A DNA stretch of 64,000 nucleotides from Bradyrhizobium prioriisuperbiae (lineage in GTDB: Bacteria; Pseudomonadota; Alphaproteobacteria; Rhizobiales; Xanthobacteraceae), in contig NZ_CP135921.1 in the NCBI RefSeq assembly GCF_032397745.1, forward strand, positions 1,922,001 to 1,986,000, given 5' to 3'. This document shows positions 17,739 to 26,295 of this stretch, piece after piece. The stretch's first letter is position 1; the number at the start of each line of letters is the position of its first letter. The translations under genes were made by a program, and so were the position numbers. The notes under the pieces were generated by a model. The model was given only the letters and a program-made list of their open reading frames with translations, searched no databases and was not told where the DNA came from.

Positions 17739-18518
17739 ATGGATCTCGGAATCCGCGGCCGCAAGGCTCTCTTGAGCGGCGCCAGCCGCGGAATGGGCAA
17801 GGCGTGCGCCATGGCGCTCGCCCAGGATGGAGTGGACCTGACCATCGTGGCCCGCACCCGCGATGTTCTGGAAAAGACCTGCGCGGAGATTCACGACGCG
17901 ACCGGCGTTTCGGTGACGCCAGTGGTGGGCGACATCACCACGGCTCAGGGACGCGCGGACGCGCTGACTGCCTGTCCCGCGCCGGACATTTTGCTCAACA
18001 ATGCCGACGGCCCGATGCCCGGCGATTTTCGCGCCTGGACGCGGGACGACTGGATCGCTGCGTTCGACGCTATGATGCTGTCGCCGATCGAGATGATGCG
18101 CCTGACCGTCGACGGCATGATGGAGCGTGGCTTCGGCCGCATCATCAACATCGTGTCGCGCAGCGTCAAGATTTCACAGGCCGAGCTCGGCCTGTCGAAT
18201 GGCGCGCGCTCCGGCCTGGTCGGTTTTGTCGCGGGACTGTCGCGCCAGACGGTCGCGCATAACGTCACCATCAACAACCTGCTGCCCGGCATCTTCGACA
18301 GCGATGCGCAGGTCCGCCACATCGAAGGCATGCTGGAGCCCGGCGGCAAATCGTTCGATCAGATCTGGCGCGAGCGCGCCGCCGCCAATCCGGCCAGGCG
18401 TTATGGCCGGCCGGCCGAGCTCGGCGCTTACTGCGCATTCCTGTGTTCTGAACACGCCGGCTTCGTGACCGGCCAAAACATATTGATCGACGGGGGAAGC
18501 TATCCAGGGACCTTCTAA
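17739..18518 (+). CDS. Atypical short-chain dehydrogenase/reductase (SxxxR in place of YxxxK)
   Basis: A 259-residue Rossmann protein with the cofactor loop SGASRGMGKA (about residues 13-22), LNNADGP in place of NNAG, and the usual C-terminal GQNILIDGGSY. The catalytic serine is present (NIVSRSV), but where YxxxK is expected the sequence reads LGLSNGARSGL, so tyrosine and lysine appear replaced by serine and arginine. It may still bind NAD(P) but probably uses a different mechanism or has lost reductase activity. It lies between the DapA-family and Bug genes with small gaps, so is co-transcribed. Confidence 0.88.
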   Translation: MDLGIRGRKALLSGASRGMGKACAMALAQDGVDLTIVARTRDVLEKTCAEIHDATGVSVTPVVGDITTAQGRADALTACPAPDILLNNADGPMPGDFRAWTRDDWIAAFDAMMLSPIEMMRLTVDGMMERGFGRIINIVSRSVKISQAELGLSNGARSGLVGFVAGLSRQTVAHNVTINNLLPGIFDSDAQVRHIEGMLEPGGKSFDQIWRERAAANPARRYGRPAELGAYCAFLCSEHAGFVTGQNILIDGGSYPGTF

Positions 18519-18543
18519 ATGATTCAAACTGAGAGGATCCTTC

Positions 18544-19518
18544 GTGAGACATCTTAAATTCTCTGCCGCACTGGGCGCGGCCCTGCTCGGGCTGGCCTCG
18601 ATCTCCGCGATGGCCGACACTTATCCAAGCCGCGGCATCACCATGGTCGTGCCGTATCCGGCCGGTGGCTCTGTCGATGGCGTCGCGCGCATCATCGCGC
18701 AGAAGCTGAACGAATCGCTGGGCCAAAGCGTCATTGTCGAAAACCGCGCCGGTGGCGCCGGTGGCATCGTCGGCGCCAACTATGTCGCCAAGGCCGCGCC
18801 CGACGGCTACACCCTGATGCTGACTGCATCGATCCATGTGGTGACGCCGTTCCTGCGCAAGACCATTCCCTACGACGTGGTCACGGATTTCACGCCGATC
18901 TCGCTGGTGGCGTCCGGGCCGCTGGTGGTCAGCACGACACCGGACGTGCCGGCGAAGACGCTGAAAGAATTCTTCGACCTCGTCCGCAAGGATCCGAACA
19001 AATACACTTTCGCGACCTCGAGCTTCGGGTCGGCCGGCCACCTCGCGCTCGAATTGCTCAAGCGCGAGGCCGGCGTCGAGACGCTGGTGGTCGCCTACAA
19101 GGGCGCGAGCCCGGCTTTGACCGACCTGATGAGCGGCCAGGTGCAGCTGATCGCCGACCCGATGCTGTCCTCGCTGCCGCTGGCGAAGGGCGGGAGCATC
19201 AAGGCGCTGGCCATCACCAGCACCAAGCGCGTGGCGATCGCGCCCGAAATTCAGACCATCGCCGAGTCGGGCATGAAGGGTTTCGACTTCGCCTCGTGGT
19301 ACGGCTTGTGGGCCCCGAAAGGCTTGCCTGCTGATCTCGTGACAAAGATCCAGGGTGAAGTTGCCAAGATCGTCGAACGGCCGGACGTCAAGGAGCGTTT
19401 CGCGGTGATGGGTTTTGAGCCGATCGGCTCCACGCCGGACTATTTCGCCAAATACATCAAGGACGAAATGGCGAAATACGAACAGATCATCAAGGACGCC
19501 AATATCAAAGCCGAATGA
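18544..19518 (+). CDS. Bug-family periplasmic solute-binding protein (TctC-like)
   Basis: A 324-residue tripartite-tricarboxylate-type binding protein. A signal peptide (residues 1 to about 24, ending SAMADT) precedes the hallmark VVPYPAGGSVDGVAR and VENRAGGAGGIVGANYVAKAAPDG. Bug proteins bind carboxylates and similar small acids by the carboxyl group. The start is GTG with GAGGATCC upstream. No TctA or TctB membrane genes are in the window, so it may serve a transporter encoded elsewhere or act as a sensor. It is the third gene of the DapA-SDR-Bug-DadA run. Confidence 0.92.
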   Translation: MRHLKFSAALGAALLGLASISAMADTYPSRGITMVVPYPAGGSVDGVARIIAQKLNESLGQSVIVENRAGGAGGIVGANYVAKAAPDGYTLMLTASIHVVTPFLRKTIPYDVVTDFTPISLVASGPLVVSTTPDVPAKTLKEFFDLVRKDPNKYTFATSSFGSAGHLALELLKREAGVETLVVAYKGASPALTDLMSGQVQLIADPMLSSLPLAKGGSIKALAITSTKRVAIAPEIQTIAESGMKGFDFASWYGLWAPKGLPADLVTKIQGEVAKIVERPDVKERFAVMGFEPIGSTPDYFAKYIKDEMAKYEQIIKDANIKAE

Positions 19519-19588
19519 CGGCAACGGGAGCCTGATCGCTTCACCGGCGGATCAGGCTCTCCATCTCCCTTATCTTCCGGGCGACCCC

Positions 19589-20839
19589 ATGAAAGTCCTC
19601 GTTCTCGGCGCCGGCGTGATCGGCACGGCCTGCGCCTATTATCTGTCCAGAGACGGCCACGAGGTGACGGTGGTCGACCGGCAATCCGGCCCGGCCCTGG
19701 AGACCAGTTTCGGCAATGCCGGCGGCGTGTGTCCGGGCTTCGCCGGCCCGTGGGCCGCGCCGGGCATGCCGCTCAAGGTGGTGCGCTGGCTGTTCGCACA
19801 ACATGCGCCGCTGATGCTGCGCCCGCGGCTCGACCTGCGGCAGTGGCAATGGCTGGCCGCTTTCGTCGCCAACTGCACTGCCGAGCGTTTCGCCGCCAAC
19901 AAGGCGCGCATGCAGCGCATCGCGCATTACAGCAAGGCTTGCCTGGTACAGTTGCGCGCGGACACCGGGATCGCGTACGATCACGGCACCGGCGGCGTGC
20001 TGCAGGTGTTCCAGACCGAGGACGAACTCGCCGCAGCCGTGCGAGCCACCAAGGTGCTGCAGTCCTTCAATGTGACGCATCGGCTGCTCGATGCGGCGGA
20101 AGCCCGGACCATCGAGCCGGCGCTGGCACAATCGTCGGTGACACTGAGCGGCGGTCTTCATCTGCCCGACGACGAGACCGGCGACTGCCATCTCTTCACC
20201 ACGCGGCTGGCGGAGTTGCTGCGCGAGCGCGGCGTCACCTTCCAGACGAACACCACCATCCGCGCCATCTTGCGCGAGGGCGACGGCATCACCGGCATCG
20301 CCACCGATCGGGGCGTGCTGCAGGCGGATCGTTATGTGGTGGCGCTGGCCAGTGAAGCACCGATGCTGCTGCGTCCGCTCGGCATCGATGTCCCGGTCTA
20401 TCCGGTCAAAGGTTATTCCATCACCATCGATGTCGCCGACAGCGATCGCGCGCCGCGCTCCTCGGTGATGGACGAACACAGCAAGGTGATGGTGACGCGC
20501 CTCGGCAACCGCGTGCGCGCCGCCGGCGTCGCCGAAATCTCCGGCTATGATCGCACCGCCGATCGCAACAAGGCCGCCAGCGTGCTGCACGCCGCCCGCA
20601 CACTGTTTCCCGATGCCGGCGACTATGCGCAGGCCGCCTGCTGGGCCGGACTTCGCCCGATGACCCCGGACGGTCCGCCCTATCTCGGCACCACGCCGTT
20701 CCGCAACCTGTTGCTGAATATCGGCCAGGGATCGAACGGCTGGACCCAGGCGTGCGGCAGCGGCCGGATCGTCGCCGATATCGTCGACGGACGAGCGCCG
20801 GATATCGATCTCGGCGGCCTGACACTGGCGCAGCGATAA
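19589..20839 (+). CDS. dadA: FAD-dependent D-amino acid dehydrogenase (DadA-like)
   Basis: A 416-residue DAO-fold flavoprotein. The FAD-binding motif VLVLGAGVIGTACAYYLSRDG lies at the N-terminus, ASE-type substrate-domain segments follow, and GQGSNGWTQACGSGRIVADI near the C-terminus closes the FAD site. DadA enzymes deaminate D-amino acids and pass electrons to the respiratory chain. The start is fixed by homology at MKVLVLGAG. It is 70 bases after the Bug gene and ends 2 bases from the converging TetR gene. Together with the DapA-family gene, a role in degrading a modified amino acid is plausible but unproven. Confidence 0.88.
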   Translation: MKVLVLGAGVIGTACAYYLSRDGHEVTVVDRQSGPALETSFGNAGGVCPGFAGPWAAPGMPLKVVRWLFAQHAPLMLRPRLDLRQWQWLAAFVANCTAERFAANKARMQRIAHYSKACLVQLRADTGIAYDHGTGGVLQVFQTEDELAAAVRATKVLQSFNVTHRLLDAAEARTIEPALAQSSVTLSGGLHLPDDETGDCHLFTTRLAELLRERGVTFQTNTTIRAILREGDGITGIATDRGVLQADRYVVALASEAPMLLRPLGIDVPVYPVKGYSITIDVADSDRAPRSSVMDEHSKVMVTRLGNRVRAAGVAEISGYDRTADRNKAASVLHAARTLFPDAGDYAQAACWAGLRPMTPDGPPYLGTTPFRNLLLNIGQGSNGWTQACGSGRIVADIVDGRAPDIDLGGLTLAQR

Positions 20840-20840
20840 T

Positions 20841-21590
20841 TTATCCGCGGCTGCGGCCACGCACCGGCTTGGCCTTTGACGATCCGATCTCCAACGGCCT
20901 GGCAATGGCCGCCATGGCGAACTCCATCACATGGGCGCGCCAGCCGTCGAGCGCGGCCTCGCTCTCCATGTCGATGTCGAGCGCGGCATGCAGCGTATAG
21001 ATGTTCGAGAAATAGAAGAACGACAGCGCGCTGATCGAGATATAGAAGCGGTTCGGATCGATCCCGGCACGGAACACGCCGATCTCCTCGCCTCGCCGCA
21101 GCGTCTGGCCGATACGCTCGATCAGCGGGACATAGATCGCCCGCAGCTTGCTCGACTGCTTGATATGCCGTCCCTTGTTGTTGTTCTCGTCCGCCAGCAG
21201 CCGCACAAACGCACGGTTGTCGCGCAGGTGGTCGAACGACACGCCGACGAGATAACGCATCGCGGCCACCGGATCGAGCCGGTCGAGATCGAATTCCGGA
21301 TCGTGCGACCGGGAGGCCTCATAGGCTTTCTCCAGCACGGCGAGATAGATCTTTTCCTTGGATCCGAAGTGATGAAACAGGATCTGTTTGCTGACGCCGG
21401 CCCCCTTGCAGATGCCGCCGATGCTCGCGCCATGGAAGCCCATGGCGGCGAACTCCCGATAGGCGGAATCCAGCAGGTTGCCGCGGGTGCGCTCCGGATC
21501 GCGCACGCCGTTCGACGGCTTGCGTTTGCGGGTCGGCGAAATGACATGGACGTCGGCGACCCGTCGCTGCACTTTTGTCGTCAATTCCAT
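20841..21590 (-). CDS. TetR/AcrR-family transcriptional regulator
   Basis: A 249-residue regulator. The N-terminal HTH is seen in ASIGGICKGAGVSKQILFHHFGSKE (about residues 50-74), after an extended basic N-terminus (SPTRKRKPSNGVRDPERTRG); the C-terminal helical ligand-binding domain fills the rest. The methionine of MELTTKV is chosen because TTGGAGCA lies upstream. It is divergent from an ABC importer operon across a 321-base gap holding a near-perfect palindrome, so it probably represses that operon. Confidence 0.92.
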   Translation of the reverse strand: MELTTKVQRRVADVHVISPTRKRKPSNGVRDPERTRGNLLDSAYREFAAMGFHGASIGGICKGAGVSKQILFHHFGSKEKIYLAVLEKAYEASRSHDPEFDLDRLDPVAAMRYLVGVSFDHLRDNRAFVRLLADENNNKGRHIKQSSKLRAIYVPLIERIGQTLRRGEEIGVFRAGIDPNRFYISISALSFFYFSNIYTLHAALDIDMESEAALDGWRAHVMEFAMAAIARPLEIGSSKAKPVRGRSRG

Positions 21591-21740
21591 TGCTCCAATC
21601 GTCCGGATTCCGCGGCACGATAAACGACCATCGTCGCACCCGGCGGGGCGGCAGCGAAACATCCGTCTTCGGCGCAACGCTCCGCCCGGCGGCCCACGCC
21701 GGGCGCGTTGCCCAACAATACAGCCGGCGCCGCTCACAAA

Positions 21741-21760
21741 TCAACCAACCGATTGATTGA
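21741..21760. promoter_or_regulatory. Candidate TetR operator (TCAACCAA-CCGA-TTGATTGA)
   Basis: Inverted arms of 8 bases match at 7 positions around a 4-base centre, a size usual for TetR-family operators. It is located roughly midway between the divergent TetR and solute-binding-protein genes. Binding is inferred from symmetry and position. Confidence 0.5.
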
Positions 21761-21822
21761 CTCGCGAAGAAACTTGCGCTCTGATCGTGATGTCGCCGGT
21801 CCCGAAGCCGGACTGCTTGTCT

Positions 21823-21868
21823 CAGTCGTTGTTTGCCCAGTCGTTGTTTACCTCAGTCGTTGCTTGCC
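21823..21868 (+). repeat. Three tandem 15-base direct repeats (CAGTCGTTGYTTRCC)
   Basis: Units at 21823-21837, 21838-21852 and 21854-21868 read CAGTCGTTGTTTGCC, CAGTCGTTGTTTACC and CAGTCGTTGCTTGCC. They end 43 bases before the binding-protein start codon. They may be a leader duplication that can vary in copy number or a regulator array; there are too few and too short units for a CRISPR. Confidence 0.75.
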
Positions 21869-21911
21869 ACCTGCGGGCCGTCGGTCCGCAAACCAGGACA
21901 GGGGAATCTCC

Positions 21912-23243
21912 ATGACGATGTCCGTTGATCGGCGTGCGGTGCTGGCGGGTCTCGGCGCTTCGGCGTCCCTGCCGTTGCTCGGATCCCTGAGCCGTCCCGC
22001 CGCGGCGGCCGGCGAGACCATCAGCTATACGGCCTGGTCGGCCGCAGTCGATCAGGTGCAGAGCCATATCCACGCCTTCGAGAAGGCGAGCGGCATCGCG
22101 GTCCGCTACGAGAATTTCCCGGGCGCGCAGTTCCGCGCCTCGCTGGTCACCAAGTTCACCAGCAACGAGCCGCTCGACCTGATCTGGATGAACGATGCCT
22201 GGACACCTGAATTCGCCGAGGCCGGCTGGATCACTCCGATCGACGATGTCCCGCAATTGATGGCGTACAACGCCGACGTGCAGAAATACTGCACCGACGC
22301 CATGCGCTACAAGGGCCGGCAATACGGGCTCGTATACTACACCGACCACATGTCCTTCATGTACAACAAGGAGATGCTGGACAAAGCGGGGTTTGAAAAA
22401 CCTCCCGCCACCTGGGACGAGGTCGTCCAGCAGGGCCTCAAGCTGAAGCAGATGGGTCTCGCCGAATATCCGCTGATGCTGGCGCTGACCGCCGACGCCT
22501 GGCTGATCGAGATGATCGGCCCCTTCGTCTACTCCTTCGGCGGCACCTATACCGACCCAGCCGGACTGTCGACACTGCGTGATCCCGGAAACGGGGCCCT
22601 CGCGGCGGCGACCTGGATGCGCGATGCGATCCATACCCACAAGATCGTCTCGCCCGGCGCCGTAACCACCAGCGAGATCGATGCGCTCAAGGCTTTCGCG
22701 AGCGGCAAGAGCGCCTTCGCCATCCTGCCGTCATATCGCATCCGGGTGCTGAACGATCCGGCGCAGGCCAAGGTGGCAGGCAACATCCGCATCAATCTGA
22801 TGCCAGCGGGCAGCGGCGCAAAGGCCGGCAACCATACCTGCGGCTGGGTCCGCTACTACGGCCTGACGCCACATGCCCGCGCGACCAAGGCGCGCGAGGC
22901 GGCGGTGATGAAGCTGATGGAATGGTTCGGCGGCAAGGTCGACGACAAATACGTCTTCCAGAAGATGCTGCTGCTCGATGTCGGCGTTCCCTTCTGCACC
23001 AAGTCGCTGATGCAGGACACCGATGTTCTTGCATTCTACGACAAATGGGCCGGTGGCGAGGGAACCATCCTCAAGCAGTCCAGCATGGCCATCACCAAGG
23101 ACGTGATTTCACCGTGGTTCGGCGAGTGGAACGAGACCAACAACCAGTCCTGGCAATCCGTCTTCCTCAACCAGTCCACGCCCGCCGCGGGGTTGGCCGC
23201 CAGCGGCGACAAGTGGAATCAGCTGAAGAAGCAGTTCGGCTGA
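21912..23243 (+). CDS. ABC importer extracellular solute-binding protein (carbohydrate family 1)
   Basis: A 443-residue lipid-free binding protein with a Tat-like leader (DRRAVLAGLG then a hydrophobic run to about residue 35). The mature part has the family-1 pattern YTAWSAAVDQVQSHIHAFEKASGI and the conserved PATWDE loop (about residue 165). It delivers a sugar-like or other polar solute to the two permeases encoded next. The start is placed at MTMSVDRR; MSVDRR two codons later is equally possible. It opens an operon with tight spacing (permease start 2 bases after its stop) and is divergent from TetR. Confidence 0.92.
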   Translation: MTMSVDRRAVLAGLGASASLPLLGSLSRPAAAAGETISYTAWSAAVDQVQSHIHAFEKASGIAVRYENFPGAQFRASLVTKFTSNEPLDLIWMNDAWTPEFAEAGWITPIDDVPQLMAYNADVQKYCTDAMRYKGRQYGLVYYTDHMSFMYNKEMLDKAGFEKPPATWDEVVQQGLKLKQMGLAEYPLMLALTADAWLIEMIGPFVYSFGGTYTDPAGLSTLRDPGNGALAAATWMRDAIHTHKIVSPGAVTTSEIDALKAFASGKSAFAILPSYRIRVLNDPAQAKVAGNIRINLMPAGSGAKAGNHTCGWVRYYGLTPHARATKAREAAVMKLMEWFGGKVDDKYVFQKMLLLDVGVPFCTKSLMQDTDVLAFYDKWAGGEGTILKQSSMAITKDVISPWFGEWNETNNQSWQSVFLNQSTPAAGLAASGDKWNQLKKQFG

Positions 23244-23244
23244 G

Positions 23245-24195
23245 ATGACGGCAACCTCCTCGCCACCTGCCGAGAGAGGCGTCGCCGCCCTGGCGCGGCC
23301 GCGGTTCTCGCCGCGCGCGCCTAGCCATGACGAACGCCAGGCGCTGATCCTGCTCGCCCCGCTGCTGATCGTGCTCGCCGTCGTGGCCGTGTTTCCGATC
23401 ATCTATTCGTTTTACACCAGCCTGTTCGACATCAACCTCGCGCGTCCGCTGCGGCAGCCGTTCGTCTGGTTCGACAACTATGTCCGGATGCTCGGAGAGC
23501 CGCGCATCCAGATCGCGCTCTGGCGCACCGCGGTCTTCACGGTCGTCACCGTGGCCGGCACCACGCTGGCCGCGCTGGTGGTGGCGCTGTTTCTGAACGA
23601 GACGTTTCGCGGCCGGCGCATCCTGGCGATCCTGCTGCTGGTGCCCTGGGCAACGCCCAGCGTGGTCAACGGGCTGATGTGGAAGTGGATCTACGATTCG
23701 AACTACGGCGTGCTCAACGGCCTGCTCCAGGCGCTCGGCCTGATCGACAATTACAAGATCTGGCTCGCCGATCCGGACAAGACGCTCTATCTGATCGCCA
23801 ACGCGGCGATCTGGAAGCAGATGCCGCTGTCGGCGATCCTGCTTCTCGTCACCATGAAAAGCATCCCGGAGGATCTCTACAAGGCCGCCCGGGTGGACGG
23901 CGCCAACGTGGTGCAGCGGTTTCTGAACGTGACGCTGCCCGCGCTGCGGCCGGGGCTGATGCTGGTGCTGGTCTACGAGACCATGATTTCGATCCGCCAT
24001 TTCGATTTGTTCATGCTGCTGACCCAGGGCGGCCCGGGCAACGCGTCCTCGACGCTGTCCTGGCAGATCTATGTCGAGACCTTCCGCAGCCTGCGCTTCG
24101 GAACCGGATCGGCGCTCGCCTACATTCTCGCATTCCTCACGCTCATTCTCGGCGCCCTGATGATCCGCCTCGGCTGGCGGCGGGAGGCGCGCTGA
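23245..24195 (+). CDS. ABC importer permease (MalF/UgpA-like)
   Basis: A 316-residue inner-membrane protein with about six membrane helices, the first after a proline/alanine-rich N-terminus. The BPD-transport EAA loop is visible as EDLYKAARVDGANVVQRFLNVTLPALRP (about residues 210-237), which contacts the ATPase. Its stop codon overlaps the start of the next permease gene by one base, so the two are translationally coupled and form a heterodimer. Confidence 0.93.
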   Translation: MTATSSPPAERGVAALARPRFSPRAPSHDERQALILLAPLLIVLAVVAVFPIIYSFYTSLFDINLARPLRQPFVWFDNYVRMLGEPRIQIALWRTAVFTVVTVAGTTLAALVVALFLNETFRGRRILAILLLVPWATPSVVNGLMWKWIYDSNYGVLNGLLQALGLIDNYKIWLADPDKTLYLIANAAIWKQMPLSAILLLVTMKSIPEDLYKAARVDGANVVQRFLNVTLPALRPGLMLVLVYETMISIRHFDLFMLLTQGGPGNASSTLSWQIYVETFRSLRFGTGSALAYILAFLTLILGALMIRLGWRREAR

Positions 24196-25112
24196 TGGTC
24201 CGCGCAGCCGCGGTCCGCCTGGGCGGACGATCCCTGATGCTGGCGCTGATGAGCGCGGTGTTTGCATTCTACGTGGCGGGACCAGTCTACTGGCTGGTGA
24301 AGACATCGCTCGAACCCGAGGCCCGCGTCACCGCCGTTCCGCCGACGCTTTTGCCGCAGGACCCCTCGCTCGCCAACTTCAGTTCGATTTTCCACGCCAA
24401 CGACCGCGTCACGTATGAAAACCGCAGACAGGCTGACCCCGCGACCGGCAACTTCGTGCCCTCCAATGCCCGCAACCTGCTGCCGTCGCTGTGGAACAGC
24501 CTGGTCGTCGGCCTCGCCGTCGCGCTGCTGAACATCGCGCTGAGCGCCACCGCCGCCTACGCCATCGCCGTGATCAAGTTTCGCGGGCGCGATGTGACGC
24601 TCTATTCCATCCTGGTGAGCCGGGTGATTCCCGACATCGCCCTGATCGTCCCGTTGTTTCTGGTGATGCGCAGCCTCGGAATCCTGGACACCAGGAGCGG
24701 CCTGGTGATGACCTACCTCGCCGTCACGGTGCCGTTCACCACCTTCATCCTGATCAACTATTTCCGCTCCATCCCGGTGGACCTGTTCAAGGCGGCACGT
24801 GTCGACGGCTGCTCGCATTTCGGCGTGCTGCGCCATGTCTACTGGCCGCTGGCCATGCCGGCCATCGTCGCCTCGCTGATGTTCGCCTTCCTGACCAGCT
24901 GGAACGAGTTCCTGTTCGCGCTGATCATGACCAAGAGCATCCAGGCGCAGACCCTGCCGATCGTCATCTCCAGCTTCGTGCTAGATTTCACTATCAACTT
25001 TTCCTTCGTCAACGCCGCCGGCGTGCTGGCGATCGTTCCGCCGGTCATCCTGGCCATCCTGTTCGAACGTTACATCGTGTCCGGCCTCACCGCCGGCGCG
25101 GTCAAGGGGTGA
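24195..25112 (+). CDS. ABC importer permease (MalG/UgpE-like)
   Basis: A 305-residue inner-membrane protein. The EAA loop reads VDLFKAARVDGCSHFGVLRHVYWPLAMP (about residues 195-222), followed by TSWNEFLFALIMTKS, characteristic of the MalG side. An extended periplasmic loop lies between the first and second helices (about 35-95), with a charged segment (NRRQADPATGNF). It pairs with the preceding permease; the ATPase gene begins 3 bases after its stop. Confidence 0.93.
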   Translation: MVRAAAVRLGGRSLMLALMSAVFAFYVAGPVYWLVKTSLEPEARVTAVPPTLLPQDPSLANFSSIFHANDRVTYENRRQADPATGNFVPSNARNLLPSLWNSLVVGLAVALLNIALSATAAYAIAVIKFRGRDVTLYSILVSRVIPDIALIVPLFLVMRSLGILDTRSGLVMTYLAVTVPFTTFILINYFRSIPVDLFKAARVDGCSHFGVLRHVYWPLAMPAIVASLMFAFLTSWNEFLFALIMTKSIQAQTLPIVISSFVLDFTINFSFVNAAGVLAIVPPVILAILFERYIVSGLTAGAVKG

Positions 25113-25115
25113 AAC

Positions 25116-26276
25116 ATGGCTGGGATTGTCTGCAAGGGACTCAGCAAGCGTTACGGCGCGACCACCGTCATCGACCGACTCGATCTCGAGATCCGCGATA
25201 CCGAGTTCCTGGTTCTGCTCGGGCCGTCCGGTTGCGGCAAGACCACGACACTCAACATCATTGCCGGCCTCGAGGACCTGAGCGAAGGCCAAATTACCTT
25301 CGACGGCGTGCTGATGAACGATGTGCCGCCGCACAAGCGCGAAATCGCGATGGTGTTCCAGAGCTACGCGCTCTACCCGCAAAAGACGATCTTCGAGAAC
25401 ATCGCCTTCGGCCTGCGGCTGCGCCGCGTGCCGGACGCGGAGGTTCGCCGCCTGGTGGCGGACGCGGCGGAGCGGCTGGAGATCACCCACCTGCTGGAAC
25501 GGCGCCCGGCGGAGCTCAGCGGCGGCCAGCGCCAGCGCGTCGCGCTCGGACGCGCCATCGTTCGCAAGCCGACCGCGTTCCTGATGGACGAGCCGCTGAG
25601 CAATCTCGACGCGGCGCTGCGGCTCAGCATGCGCGTCCTGATCAAGCGGCTGCATCAGACCATGGGCACCACCTTCGTCTATGTCACCCACGACCAGGGC
25701 GAGGCGATGAGCCTTGCCGATCGCATCGTGGTGATGCGCAACGGTGTCATCGAACAGATGGGGACCCCGGACGAGATCTATCGCCAGCCACGCAACACCT
25801 TCGTCGCGTCGTTCCTCGGCAGCCCGCAGATCAACCTGATCGAAGGCGTGCTGACCGGAGACGCCGCGAACCGCGGCTTCGCGCGCGGCGAGTTCAGCCT
25901 CGCGCTGAACCGGCGCGGCCTTGCCGGGCATGCGGGACGCGAGGTGACCCTGGGCGTGCGGCCGGAAGACCTTCGCGTCGCGCCGGCGGGCGAGCTGTCC
26001 GCCATGGTCGAATTGGTCTCGCCGCAAGGCTCCGAACAATACGTCAACGTTCGCATCAGTGGCATCGAGGCGATGCTGCGCCTCGACAACCATCAGAAGG
26101 TGGCCCCGGGCGACACGCTGCGCCTGAGCGTCGATCAGAGGCTGCTGCACGTCTTCGACCGGACCACCGGCGAATCGCTGACCGCCGGACTCTTGGCGCT
26201 GGACGACGCCTTGAACGGGTCTGCGGACGACAACCTGCCAGCCACGCCATTCCCCCCAAGAGCGCATCGGCGCTGA
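25116..26276 (+). CDS. ABC importer ATP-binding protein (MalK/UgpC-like)
   Basis: A 386-residue ATPase. Walker A GPSGCGKTTT (about residues 38-47), signature LSGGQRQRVALGRA (about 135-148), Walker B AFLMDEPLSNLD (about 155-166) and the switch histidine THDQGEA are all intact. The C-terminal TOBE-type domain (about 240-365) is typical of the carbohydrate importer ATPases. AAGGGGTGAAAC provides the ribosome site. It energises the two permeases just upstream; a cupin gene follows 19 bases later. Confidence 0.93.
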   Translation: MAGIVCKGLSKRYGATTVIDRLDLEIRDTEFLVLLGPSGCGKTTTLNIIAGLEDLSEGQITFDGVLMNDVPPHKREIAMVFQSYALYPQKTIFENIAFGLRLRRVPDAEVRRLVADAAERLEITHLLERRPAELSGGQRQRVALGRAIVRKPTAFLMDEPLSNLDAALRLSMRVLIKRLHQTMGTTFVYVTHDQGEAMSLADRIVVMRNGVIEQMGTPDEIYRQPRNTFVASFLGSPQINLIEGVLTGDAANRGFARGEFSLALNRRGLAGHAGREVTLGVRPEDLRVAPAGELSAMVELVSPQGSEQYVNVRISGIEAMLRLDNHQKVAPGDTLRLSVDQRLLHVFDRTTGESLTAGLLALDDALNGSADDNLPATPFPPRAHRR

Positions 26277-26295
26277 GACACTGAAAGGACATCCC

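Larger units (their letters stand above)
21591..21911. other. 321-base divergent regulatory region between TetR and ABC importer genes
   Basis: No gene is seen. It contains a 20-base imperfect palindrome at 21741-21760 (candidate TetR operator) and three 15-base direct repeats at 21823-21868 in the presumed 5' leader of the importer operon. Confidence 0.6.

Noticed and set aside
21823..21868. CRISPR array
   Set aside because: Units are only 15 bases and directly adjacent without spacers, and no cas gene is in the window.
23167..24306. 379-codon minus-strand open frame across the ABC permease gene
   Set aside because: Antisense to a permease with membrane helices and an EAA loop; the translation is Gln/His/Arg-rich and not protein-like.
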